Origin: Pipra filicauda
Taxonomy: Eukaryota; Chordata; Aves; Passeriformes; Pipridae
Length of the DNA: 64,000 nt
Assembly: GCF_003945595.2 (NCBI RefSeq)
Contig: NW_024105087.1
Span: 868,001 to 932,000, forward strand
Reading direction: 5' to 3'
In this document: piece after piece, positions 36,901 to 49,935 of the stretch
How positions within the stretch are numbered: position 1 is the stretch's first letter
Layout of the letters: each line of letters begins with the position of its first letter
Program-made: the position numbers and the translations under genes
The notes under the pieces: model-generated
Databases searched by the model: none
What the model saw: only the letters and a program-made list of their open reading frames with translations
What the model was told of the DNA's origin: nothing

Positions 36901-39900
36901 GTATAATTTAAACTCCAGGGCAGAAGTATCTTGGTTACAGCAATAATTTTTTTGAAGGGTCTCCTTCAACTTTATCAGAATCAAACACAACTTTATCAGA
37001 ATCATGCTGTCCAGGCAGTTTTTGGCCTTACACAGAAATGGTTTCATATGGAGTGAGCCATGAAAAAATTACTACTTATCTTTTTCAAAAAATTTGATAT
37101 ATATAAAAAACCCAACAGCTGATTAGATTTCAAGTCTTCATTGTTTAGCTTTTGAGAATAAAACCTTATTGCCACTAAATTCAATGGTTTCCTGACAAAC
37201 TGATTCTATAACAGGCTGGACAGGCAAGTTAAATCATTTTGCAGAGAGTATAACCTTGGACTGAAGCCCCAAAAGATTTTATACTTTAATAGGAATCCTT
37301 GATTCAGAAACTGGTTAAATTTCTTATTTAAAGTACATGTAGCGCTGCAAATGATTTGCAAAAGCCTAAGTTCCCAATAGGACTTCACATATTTCTGTGA
37401 GGATCTTCTAATTTAAATATGTAAATTCTTATTCCTCTTTACTCTTATGAACTGAAGAATTCTTACCACAAAAGAAACCTGGACTCTGTTTTCCAACTGA
37501 GGATACAGCTAAATTATTGTCCAAATAGAGGATTTTCACTGTTGCCGTGGCAGCAGCCAGAAGAAAAACATTATTGGCTCCAGCTCACATTTCCTCAACA
37601 GACCACTTTTCCCCCAACCTCCAGATTGTTGTAGAATATCTGCATTTTGCTGAATTCTCCATAACAAACTAGCCTGATCTTCCAGATATACTTGAAAGGC
37701 ACAGTAACATTTCACATACAAGTTCACACTGAAAAATTTCATAAAGCCACGTTTACTAACCTCTAGAACCCCTGCTACCTCCATCAGAGGGATGAGTTCT
37801 GTCTTAACACAGTATGTCAGCTGCTTGGTAAGTTCTGTCAGCAAGGCTTTATAAACCCAGAATTCTTCCAATTCCTGCAGAGACAGAGATCACTAAAAAT
37901 CAGATCTTAAATTCTGTATTTGGGGGACACTACTGATAAAAGCTCTGCTACGGTAACAAGCGTATATTTGGCTTTTGGACAGGGGAAGCACTGTTATTTC
38001 TAATTATCCTTTTAGCCAGTTGCAGAGTTGTGTTCAGCACTCCAGCTGAACATCCCAAGGTTGGGGCAGTTTTGAAGGACAAGCAATGCATTATTTCAAT
38101 AGAGGAAAGAAACCCAAGAGAACAAGACAACTCTTTTCCCGAGCTGACGTTCCACAACCAGATGACCTTATTTCCAAGAGAAAGGTAAAACTGCCATATA
38201 TTTCACCAACAACACTGATCACTGCCCCATACAGTTTGCGTATTTTCACATTCTCAGTGCATAAAGCTTACTTCTAGTATCAGAAAAATGACTTTACAAG
38301 GCTGCTTTTCTCAACAGGAAAAATAATTTTGAACAGGAAAGATGAAAAGACAGTTTTGCACGGGAAAGGTGAAATACAACACCCGAGTTCAGTTCTAAAG
38401 TAAGAGAACAAAACTCCAGATTTTGCAAAACCAACCACAGAGGATTTATTTACATTCATTTAACACACTACCTCACAGAAGTGTAGAAGACAGGAGGCGA
38501 ACGAGGCAGCAGAATTAAGAAGATTTTGCACATATCCTCGAGACATATTAAATTTCTCTGAAACGTTCCATATATTGGTCTCTTTCACCAGAGTATAAAG
38601 GACAAACGTCAGGTAGAGCCTGTTTACCACAGCACTGTCCACATTCTAGGAATAAAACAAGCTAAAATTCAGACCTCATATCAAACTGCAGATTTTCTGT
38701 TACTACTGTAAGGAAATTCTTTTCATCTTTCTACTCCTTCACAGCCCTAAAACATTTCTATATTATACCCAAAGACATTAAACATTAAGAAAACCAAGCA
38801 ATGAGGTTAAAAGAACTTTAATAATTAGAACAGTAATAGGGAACACTGGCAGAAAAATAATCTAGAATTTGTAAACAATCTAGATTTTGTAAATAATCAA
38901 ATAAAATTACTAAACAGTCATCTTAGGTATGAGAAATCTCCAGCCTACCTTTCTGATGGCTTGACCAGAAGCCTTTTTTGTAATAAAGCTTTCAGGCACT
39001 CCCACAATATCTGCTACTTTTTGCTCTGCTGCACTTAGTTGGTTGAACTAAAATAAGATTTCACAAAGAATTTTCAGATGTTTAGTTCTCTTAATGTTAT
39101 AGAAAGAAGTGTATTATTTACACTTTTGAATGTTTTTCAGTATCTCTACAGAGTACTTCATCACTGGACTAGTACTGTAGTCACTAGACAGTCAGATCTG
39201 TAGTCTCTTTTCCCACTTATCTGAATTATCTGTAAATGCCCATCTCTGAATGCCATCACTAAAATAAATTTTAGTGCTCCCCCAGTACACAACACTTTAC
39301 AGAAAGCAGAATAGTTGAATTATGGGTGGATCTTGCAAAGCATGCAAGACTAGAATGAGGGCAGTGCTGCTTAGGCTGACACAAACATAGTCTGTAGGAA
39401 AAGTATTGGCCACAGTGTAATAGCTACAGTCATGGCTGGAGTTTAGTATTAGACTCATCATTAGACATATCAAAAAATGGTTAAATCTCTAGTGGATTTT
39501 GCTCCTTAAATTACACATATAAATGAATGCTCATCAGAAGGTAAACATGGCTCTTGATTAATTTAATAGTGGTTTTCTTGCAGGATGACAGTGATGTGGC
39601 TACATATAACTAGTTTATAGGAAAGTCTTGTTTAAGATAAACCAGACTTTGGCAATGCAAGGCAAGTACCAAGGTTAGAGGTAGGATTTAGAGTACTGGC
39701 AACTCTAGATATGTTTCATGCCACTGTTTTCCCCAAACAGGGTCAAATATTATAAGTACAAAAGAGAACTTAGATTTTTATGCAGCACAGGAAAGCAGTT
39801 CTGCCCTGCCTCTGAAAATAAAACAACATATCTTGTCATTACATTGCTACCCTGCTAGCTACATTTCCTATGCATATAAACTCACGGCAAATTTAATAAG

Positions 39901-42900
39901 CAGGATTGTTCTATGTCCCAATGCATGTTTGCTAGCAAATTCTCACCTGTCTCAAGTATATCATCCAATCTGGGCTACAGCTAGAAGTCACATCATAAGG
40001 AGTTGCCAGATACAGGAGATGAAGATTGCTCTCAAGAATTAGCCCCTCCAAACCTTTCTTCAAGTCCCTGTACAGAAGATTGCAGTATGCCAAGTCTATA
40101 GATCCTAGAATAAGTACAGAGTGTATTGCAATTATAAACAGGCACGCAGTCAAGTGCAATAGATTTTAACATAGTCAATATTATCTTTATCTTCCACAAA
40201 AGCTTGTTATGCCATCTGAATTGAGGAGAAATAACCTGTAACCTGAATAATTGTTCTAACCTAACACGAGCAGTGAAACAAAACTGAGGAAAGGTAGCCA
40301 CCTATTTCCATGTCTGTCTGTTCTGTGTGGTAGACACAGGAACCTTTCAGATTCATCTTATTCCAGTTGTGTTCCATACCCCAAAATCTTTATGCTATGC
40401 CAGGAAAACAGAACTTCCTGATACGTTCTCTTCATTATTACAATTGGTTTACGTCATATGCTCCTTTTCCATCTTAAGCTTCCCTCTAGTCAAGAAATCC
40501 CTTTGTTCACAATGACTGTTCATAACAATGAATTATAAAACAAGGTCCTGAGCACTTTGATCACAACCACTAAATCAAATTTTTAAGTAATTTCTTTAGG
40601 GGTACACTTCTGGTTTTGCTCCCACTGGGATCAATATTATTACACTTCATTCCCATCCCATTCAGCCATGTGCTACTTGTTCATTCCCATTTTCAGTTCA
40701 GCACATCATTCAGTAAAACTTTCTAAACTTATTTTTTGTTGCAGTTTCAGACTGAAGATGGGAAAAAGGACCAAACTGAGATAAGGCTGAAATGAAGGAT
40801 TTGTTGGAATATATATTATAAGAAGAATAAAAAAAGCCTCACCTTTATACGTAGCTTTTCCCAACGGTGTGATTGTTAGTGTACATTTGGAATTGTGGTC
40901 CTTCTCAGATATTCTTCCTTTTAGGAGTCCTTTTTCTATTAGATTTTCTAGTCCATCTTTAATTACCTCTGAGAGGCTCTTCTCTTTAGACAGCAGCTGC
41001 TGCTGAACACCCAGCAATGTACCGCACATAAAATTGTTGACCTCCTCACAGGTAACTGCTATCTGCAACAGTATTGGAAGTGATAATTTCATAAGATATA
41101 GGAAAAAATTTACCAAACAGAGAAGAAGTTTGATATCCTGTTGATGTGTTTCTATAGGAACACACGACAACAAACAGCATGATAGGCAGCCTATGGCGGA
41201 TCTGATGGGACTGCTCTCTACCTGGTCTATTATTCGAGCTACTACATCATGTTAATTTGTTTCCACTGTTTCTATTTGAATCAAGTATCAGAAATAGAAA
41301 TATTAATACTGTATTGTACAATAAGGTAGATACCATTTTTGCTTTTACACATAAGGAAACTGTCATATTACATTATTTTATTTAACTCAGCTATTAAGTA
41401 AAGACTAATCAAACCTTTGCCCTTCTTATCTGACTGGAAGCTGTTTTGAAGTTTAAGAAGTCTGCTTTTTTTCTACAGAATCAACAGGTAACATTTTCTT
41501 CACATTTCCAAGCACTTAAGTTACTCACAGAGAAGAGTTAACTGATACCTTCAGTCCAACCAAAGACAACAACAGGCTCTGCATTCCCTTGGTCAACTCC
41601 AGCAGAAGATTGCTGTAACAATTCTCCAAAGGACTATTAACTAAATCCCGAACCTAAAAAGAGCAAGAAATGTACTTGTACAGGGGAAATATTTATGCAT
41701 TAATTTTACACTTTAAAAAACCACACTGATATGCAAGATTCAGCTCATAAAGAATAAAAGTGTAAACATCTAAATTTTACAGTTCAGATCTGAAAACAAA
41801 TCACATAAAGGTCATTTAAAGGTATTATTATATAAGCTAAATATTTGCAACATTAAGAAGTGAACAAAAATTAAGCTAGGCAGCCCAGCTCCTCCTGCTT
41901 ATTTCACCAACTTAACACAGCAACTTAAATTACCAACAGTTTTGTAAAAATTACCAAGTGTTTGTCTTTTTCTTGCACTATGAGAATACTTTCTCCAGCA
42001 TCGTCAATACCGGCTCGACCAGCTCTGCCAATCATTTGTTTATACTGGTTCTTCTTCAGGAAGTCATTAGCAACATAAGGAGCTCTGAGAATAACCCTGT
42101 AAAGAAGCCTTTAATAAGTTATACTTTATACTCAAATTACTAAAGCAGCAACAAAATGATACAAATTCATTCTTTACATATGCTCCTTACCTAATAACTA
42201 ATAAAAATCTACTGCACCTCTTTGAACAGATGCGTAAATCAGATGCAAAGCATTTAACAACTTAAGGTTTATTAAATGGTAAGCCATGTTCATTATGTTT
42301 TGCAGAACCTTTGAAACTAGTTTTTACATGTACTTAGGCCTGAGTTTAAGATGAAAATCACTGAGATATAAAATAAATCCTACAGAAAAAAACATGCTCA
42401 ACACTGACCATACATGAGTTATGCTAAAAAGACAAGACTTGTCCCTATGAATTTTGTTTCTCCCCTCAGAATTCCAACACACAGAAGTGGACTCTTAGCA
42501 AATAGTCTTTGGTCATGCAGAGTACAGCAATCATATCATCAACACTTGTACATGAAAAGATAATGCATTTTTGTGTTGAAACTAACTTTTTGTGTTCAAA
42601 CTAACTCCTTAGAAAATATTTATTTTCCAATTTAAACACTGTTCTTAGGTCAAATTCTAAAGAAACCACTATACTCCTGAATAACATTAGTAAAATACTA
42701 TAATATTTCTTCCATTTATTAACATTTCCTTATTCTATTTAAGTAAGTGCTCTTCAGCTATGCATTCTGAGGGACTTGCTACTGACTCACATTTCCTACA
42801 TAAAAACTTTGCAGTCTTGTGTCCCAAGTTGAGCACAAAATCCCTTATATTTCCAATTTGCTAGTAAAAGCAGAAACACACTTTAAATAGCACTGATATT

Positions 42901-45900
42901 TCCAACTTATTAAAGCATTTTTTTTTACAAAGTAAAAATTTATTAAAAAAATGAAATATGTTTTGGTTATTAACCTTCTAGCTGGCAAGTTGACTCCAGC
43001 AGCCAAGGTAGCTGTGCAAGCAAGTAGACACAGGACACCTGAAGAATATGCTTCCTCTATGCTTTTTCTTTCATCATTTGTAAGGCCACTGTGGTGATAG
43101 GCAATACCAAAAGGGATTGTTTGCTTCAGAACAGGACAGACACTTCCATTTCCAATATTCTTTAGGTTCTCGACGAGATCTTGTTTTTCTTTCTCCCTGT
43201 GAGCTCTAAATTCTCTTGGAGGAGGAAAAGTATTTCTTTAGACTTTGACCAACGATTAACTAAAAAAAAAATAAATTAAGAAACATGCTTACTGTCTATT
43301 TCTCTTCATTATCCATTCCTCTAACATCTAGGTTGGAGAAATGGTTATTTTCAGTAATTTTAAAACAGCAATACACAGGACTGATTTAGTTGCAATAGAA
43401 CTCTCCTCTCATTTATAAGCACAGGCACAAAAGGGAATCAAACATTTATTGATTGTGTGTGGGTATTAAATGCACCAAAGAAAGGAAATAGGGCCAGTAG
43501 TGAAGATTATAGCTACATTTAAAAATTGTTTCAATTTTCATAGCAAGGGAGGGGGGTTGTTTATTTTAATATAATTTCTTTCTACACCAGTGCCAAAGGG
43601 ATACAAAGTTAAATTACGTTTCCTTTTTTCTTTAGCATTTGTCCTCTGATAACCATTTTTCAACTAATTTGGTTTAAAAGCAAGAATTTTTAAAAAAACC
43701 TTTTTTTTAATAAGCCTTCCATGGTTTGCTGTCACTTATGCAGTTAGCAACTTCATATGATTCCATAGTCAGAGTATTTACTTCTAATCACCAGGGAAAG
43801 TCACTTGCAAACTAGTGACAATAAATCCTTTATTCAATATATATATAATTAAAAAAAAACCCCATCACATACACTTACTTCTTGAGGTACTTGCACACCA
43901 TTGAAGCCACATTTTCACAATTCTTTTTGGTGGGACAAAAGATTAGGCAGGAATAATTAGGAATAACTTCAGTAACCAGTGCAATGATGTGGTCAGGATC
44001 CGCTTTCTCCAGACAACTAGAATACTATAATAAAGACAGAATTTCTAAGTTTAAATATTTGTTAATAAGTCATAACCTAAGTATGCAATACTAAGTAATA
44101 CTTGTTCTCAACCTTTGCTAGAATACACCTATTTATTTTAATGTGGCATAATTTCAAGAAGTTGAACGATAAGCTTTTCTCCCAATTCTCACTTGAAAGA
44201 GTTTATTAACATATCTAGCTTGGACTCAGGGATACAAGGATGGACAAATCAAATTCTTCGCTTTTTCCTCTTAATACTTCATTTTCTTTTAGCAACACCA
44301 TAGAAATACTGTGATACTGGCAGTCTACCATAAGACACATTTTTCTTTGTAAAGGTTGAAATGAATCCCTACAAGCCAGCAATAAGCTGGAAACCCCCCC
44401 AAAAAGTATCTTCTTTCAGTACTGTCTTAAGTGATGAACCATTGAGAAAATCTACTCCAAAACATAAAGCATTGGGTATCTGGAATACTCAAACCCATTA
44501 CTCTTCACAGGTCAAAATACTGAAGAAACTTCTACCTCAAAGAGTGAAAATAAAGTGAAAATCAAGTTAAGTGTTCAGTATTTTAAGGCCTTTTTCCTCC
44601 CCAAAGCTCACCATTTTCTTTCTCACAGGTACTACAAATGAACTATAATGTTTAAGCAATTTCTCTAGTAAAAAGCCTATTAAAAATAATCAATGTATAA
44701 TAATACATTTCATAAAAACAGTTCAAAGAAACTATAAGCACTTTGGTTTTTACCTTGAAATTAAGGAGACGTGAAAACGTAAAGCCGTTTTCTGTTTTGC
44801 TGTCAACTGCATAAATGGTGTCTCGTATCTTCACATACTCCTTTAATTCTACCTAGCAGATAGAAGCCATGAACAGAAACTTTAATTAAATTACTAAGTT
44901 TTCTCTCAAGCTATTGCTTATGTACAGCTAAAGCTTTTTTCTAAGCATCACATGACATATACATACTTACACACAAGCACACACTTCAACCCATCAAGAA
45001 TTTTTTAGATAATTGTTTTAATTATCTGCCTTGATAAGGCACTGAATCATGATGAAGAATGATAAATACAGTATCCCATGAACTATTAAAAACCACTGTC
45101 CTGACAGCATACAAGCACCAGTAATAGAGATTCTAGTTACATCAAAAGAACTGATTTATCACAGTAGCTGTAATTTAGAAATTGGTTTAGTTAAAATGAC
45201 ACAAATGTCTTAACAGGACAATATAAAGGTTACTACATTTGTGCATTTAGAAATGCACAGTGAAATTTATTGTATTGGTAACAACTGCAAGCAATAGAAC
45301 GGATTATATTACACTGTACAGTGAAATTAAGCAAAAAAGCTGTGATGCAATCCTAAACAGATTTACTGTAACTTTAAAGCCAAATATCTTCTTTACTAGT
45401 CTATGGTATCTTGCATACAGACCGGTCTAAAATTACTGGTGTAGTATTCTGCTCGCAGGAACTTCTGCAGGTCTCCAACATTATTTAACGTTGCACTCAT
45501 TCCAATGATTTGTGTGTTTTCTGTAGAACAGAAGTTGAGATGAATTTATTGTCACATGACCAATTTTTAACACTTTTGCTCAGTAATTAATTAATAGGCC
45601 TGCTTCTTCATCATTAGTCTTTCGTAAATGCTGAAGTAGACGGATTAAAGGGGGATCTAGGCTAAGAAATACTACTTGAGATGTAAAAAAAGAGCATTTA
45701 ATTGGAATGGTTAGGGGCTCCTACAAAGAAATGGAAGACAACTGATGATACTCAGGATTTTGCAGAGAAGTATCAAAAAAGTTTCAAGAACACCCAGCCC
45801 ATCGTTAGAGGGTCAATGAACATCATTACTGCATGGAGTCATGGCATGTTTTTCAAAAGCAGCCAGAACACCATAAATCCAGAAAGCAAAAGCATGACTC

Positions 45901-48900
45901 CCCTCTAGAGATGCCATCACTACAATATGTTAATAACATTAACTGCAGCCATGACTTACCACTGGTGTAAAGGATTTTCGCAAGAGTAATTTCCAGTATT
46001 GCTCCACGACTTCCCTCACCAAGCATATGCAGCTGTGCACAGAAGAGAAAAAGAAAATGCAAGAATGCTACTAAGAGTATTTCTAAAAAAAAAAACCAAA
46101 CCCAAAAAACCAACCTAAATCACCCCCAACAAATTATGTAGACCTAAACAAATACTACAGGATTCTTTGTTGGACTTCTGCTTGTAAATTTTGACTGCTA
46201 AGCTCCTTCCAGAAGTACAACCTCAATGAAACAACATTTAAGAATCAAGACCAAATGTAGACAAGATCTACCTTCCAATTAACTAGACCATAATTGACCC
46301 AAACAGTTAACTCCTGACAGTAAAAAGTCAGTGCGGAGATTTTTGTATTCACCAGTCAAAAGTAATTTTCAACAAAATGCATTTTAAGCAACACTCAGAG
46401 TAAAAAATTTCTAGTAGGCAGCTCCCAGAAAGAGTAGAATTAAATGCTACAGCTGTCTTCTGTTTAGAAGCTCCTGTGCTAAAGTAAGGTCCGTCAGCCT
46501 GAGGCATTCCATGAATTAAACAGCCTCCCTATACATGTTATTTAACCCCACAATCAACCCTTAGTAGCACAACTCAGCCACACCACTAAAAAGCAGAATA
46601 AGGGGCAATCCTCACAGCCAAATGTCACTTGATATTTTTCTTTTTTTTCTTTTAATGTTCCATTGAGTTGTTAATACCAGACACAAAGTCACATGGTTTC
46701 ACACTTAGGAGCTAAGTTCTGGGTTTCATAAAATACATTCCATACAACTAAAATGATTTATGCTTTTTGGTAATCTGATACAGATGTCTAATTGACAAGT
46801 AGTTATTAAACAATTCACCAGCAATCATTAACACTGTAGATCTCTCGATATAGAATCATCCTGATACAGCAACAAGTGCTTCAGTTAATGAAAAATAACT
46901 TTCAATATTACAGAATTATGTACCAATGCAGAAAAAAAACTTAGTTAAGTAGTAGTAATTCCATGATGAACACCCAAAGCAAAACCAAGCAATCAAAGAA
47001 CCACTGTTTGCTAATTATATTAGAAAAATATGATCAAACTGAGTAAGTCTTGTGTCATACCTCATCTACGACAACCAGACCAAGGTCACTGATCCTATCT
47101 GTTTCAATTAAGGAATTCACCAGAGCATGTCCTTTCTCTATGGTAGCAATATAAAGAGATTTTTTTACTCTCCTTTTGATTGGTGGAAATCTTCCTTTAC
47201 TTCCTGCATATTCTTCAACCAGGAAACCGAGTTCTACCCCAAAACTCGATAAACCCCTAATCTGTAAAGAAAAAAATCAGAGAACAAACACATGCTCATT
47301 TTGGATTTCAGAGCTGCCTCAAGAACTCAACATACAAATAATCAACCCACACCACAATCAACGGCTTGAATTACTGAAAACATATTAGCTATGACTATCT
47401 ATGCCAGCTGCAAAACTGAAGTGTCTGCACATATTATCAGGTTGTGTTTCATCTGTTCTCTAAAACTAACTTTCCCTTTACACCAAAAAATGATAGCTTT
47501 TATTTCAAGACCATTTCTTTAGCGAGTTGGACAGCTCAGCTCTTGGGCTGCAGAACTATACAAAACATTAAAAAAGCACCATTATTTCAAAATTCACTTT
47601 ATATATAAATATACGTACATAAAATTTACTTTACAACTCAGCATCCTCACCTCACGATTTATGACTGTTCCATTACAAAATTACTGACCCTCAAAACAGC
47701 ATCTAGGAGGGGTCATTCACTTCACTCACTTCCCACCACATATTCATAAAAATCATGGAGCTTGCTGAAAACCAGCCAAGCGACAAGGTAACGAAACATA
47801 TCAGAAAATGTAAGTATCAAACAAAGCAGTATCAGAAACACTGTATCCAGACCTTTTCTTGGACAATGGCAACATATGGCAGGATCATCAGAACATCCTT
47901 CTGCCTGCAGAGTAGTTCTTGGAGAATCATTATTTCAGCTACCAGTGTTTTTCCACCACTGGTTGGCAATGAGTATATTAAGTTCTTTCTTTGCTGTAGA
48001 GATTCTAACATTAAGCAATCATGCTGCCACTCTGAAAAATCAAAAAGGAACTATTAGCAATCCCAGGGGCATGTTAGCCAATAGCACAATGCCTGCATTT
48101 CCCATGGAATACTTTAAGCCCAGTGTTTGAGGATTTTTCCTCAATAAACCACTAGAAGTCTTCAGCAGTGAAGCCTTCAACAGTATATTCTATAAGCCAT
48201 ATAAACCTTTTTCACCCACCTAAAACACCAAGAAAGCCATTTACAAAACCAAAACAACTATTTTCCAACATGGTTTACATCAAAAATTACCTTAAATATT
48301 TTTATAGGGTAATGGGTGAAAGAGACAACACTCCATTAGCAATTTTTTTCCAACAAACCATTAGTTACACTACCATAAAGTGTTTCAATCCCTCGAAGTT
48401 GTCTGAATAAATCTTTAACTTTGCTAGGTAATCCATAAAAAGGGCCTATATCAACAGAAGAAGATTCAATAGCTTTCCTAGCAACAAAAATCTCTTCAGA
48501 TAAAACAGCTTCTTTAAGCTGCTTGGTCTTAGAGACCTGCAGAGTCTGGGCTTTAGCATTCCCAGTCATAGCACTTTTTAGGTGATCTTTAAGACTCTCA
48601 GTTTTCAATAAAACACACTTGGAGTCTGAGGAAAAGTCCATAGGTCTGTTCCTGTGTTCAGCATCAGCACAATAAGACAACGGGCTCCTGATTTTGTTCG
48701 AGGAAGAATTCACACATTCACTCCTCTCTTTTGAGTCTGGCGATGTCCTAAAAGCAGAAGAAAGTTCATCCATTTTCTCAAAATACAAAAGTTGTGATGA
48801 TGGCAAGTCGTCTAAAAGAGATTCAGCTGGTTCTCTACTGCCATCCACCAGGTCTCTGTCCTGCACTTGGCAAGCACCCTCTTTGTCAGCTTTAAGGACA

Positions 48901-49668
48901 GATGCCTTTTCTGAAGCAGAGAAGTTGTCTTGTTTTTTCTGGTGAATTCCTGACTGAAGATTCCCAACTGTGATTTCTCTAGCTGCTTTCACATCCATGT
49001 TTTTATCCTGCAGGTACTTGTGTTCGATGTCATCCACTTGAGCTAGCAAAGAATCATTTCCACAGAAGCTGTCATAGTCACCAAACATGTCTTCCTCACT
49101 GTCGTTACAGCACTGTAAAACCAGAACAGTGAGCATCAATACTCTGAAGCAACGCCACAGGAGGTAGCATAACTTGTGCAGCACGCACATCAGATGCAAA
49201 TAATCTAGGTCTTCCCCAGTTTAAAAGAAAATTGCCTTTTCTGATATTGTCTGTGGGGGAAACCCAGGTCGAGTTCTAAAGGAACACACACCTTGACTCA
49301 GTGAAACCAAACCTACAAGCAGGATGGATGCCTGCACAGAGAGCTGATGGAGATGAGCTTTTTTAAAGGTAAAGCCAAACGGGATCATCCCCTCTCGTAC
49401 AAAGCACGGCCCTTCCCGACACACGCCACGCAGGCTCGGTCTGGGACATTCCACGCTCCCAGATGGAGCTCCCCCGCCCCGATACCAGCCCTAGGACCCC
49501 GCCATCCCCTACCGGGGGCTCCGCCGGCGGTGGCCCCTCGCCACCAGAGCTCGGTCTCTTGGGAGCCACCGGCGAGCTGGTGGCGCTGGGCTGCACCGGG
49601 GCGCCGCTCCTCTTGCGCTCCGAGCTGGGGCGGCTCTTCCTCCGCACCGCGAGGCCGGGCTCGGCCAT
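33916..49668 (-). CDS. HELQ: HELQ, superfamily 2 DNA helicase, complete, 18 coding exons, 1051 aa
   Basis: HELQ is a 3'-5' Ski2-like helicase that works with RAD51 paralogues and RPA at stalled forks and double-strand breaks. Exons: 49668-49513, 49112-48374, 48031-47853, 47261-47061, 46032-45960, 45520-45423, 44852-44754, 44024-43879, 43205-42975, 42096-41955, 41653-41549, 41062-40843, 40104-39947, 39047-38949, 38645-38472, 37874-37761, 35684-35550, 34002-33916 (stop TGA). They total 3156 bases, all in phase. Motifs: Walker [10 protein letters not shown] (Lys326), DELH (424-427, split across exons 4/5), motif III MSAT (457-460), motif [12 protein letters not shown] (661-670). The winged-helix, ratchet and helix-hairpin-helix regions follow, ending in the acidic [19 protein letters not shown]. 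Exon count equals human; the protein is about 50 residues shorter, mainly in exon 1. The start ATG has G at -3 and +4. Confidence 0.97.
34003..49512 (-). other. Content of the HELQ introns
   Basis: Seventeen introns, mostly 0.1-2 kb and AT-rich. Those longer than 300 bases (for example 34003-35549, 35685-37760, 42097-42974, 46033-47060) contain short homopolymer and AT-rich tracts. I see no CR1, LTR or RNA gene, in contrast to the other genes here. Confidence 0.5.
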
Positions 49669-49935
49669 GCCCCGGTCCCAGCCCCAGCCGCCGCCCTGCG
49701 GCCGGGGCTGCGCGGGGCCGTCACGGCCGCGGCGGGACAGGACGAGAGGACACCCAGTCGCGCGGGCGAGGTGCGGCCGCCATGAAGCGGGAGCGGGCAC
49801 TTCCGGCAACAACCCGCCGCGACGGGCACGTGACAACGCGACGGCCAATCGCCTGCCCCGAGCGGGGCAGACCACTCCGCCATTGGCCGGCGGGCGGCAG
49901 TGACGCGCGGGCGGAAGTGGCCGTGCGCGGGTATC
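49669..49935. promoter_or_regulatory. Bidirectional CpG-island promoter of HELQ (-) and MRPS18C (+)
   Basis: Only 267 bases separate the two start codons. The interval is GC- and CpG-rich and has no TATA box. It holds paired elements: CACTTCCGG at 49798-49806 (an ETS/GABP site on the HELQ strand) and CGGAAGTG at 49912-49919 on the MRPS18C strand. CCAAT boxes occur at 49845-49849 (+) and 49882-49886 (-, as ATTGG). A CACGTG E-box lies at 49827-49832. The MRPS18C start codon sits in ATGGCGGC, which resembles a YY1 site. The motifs are read by eye and binding is inferred. The CpG-rich zone extends over both first exons (about 49440-50160). Confidence 0.8.

Noticed and set aside
40706..41173. 155-codon frame as an independent gene
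   Set aside because: It is HELQ exon 12 (41062-40843) extended into both flanking introns.
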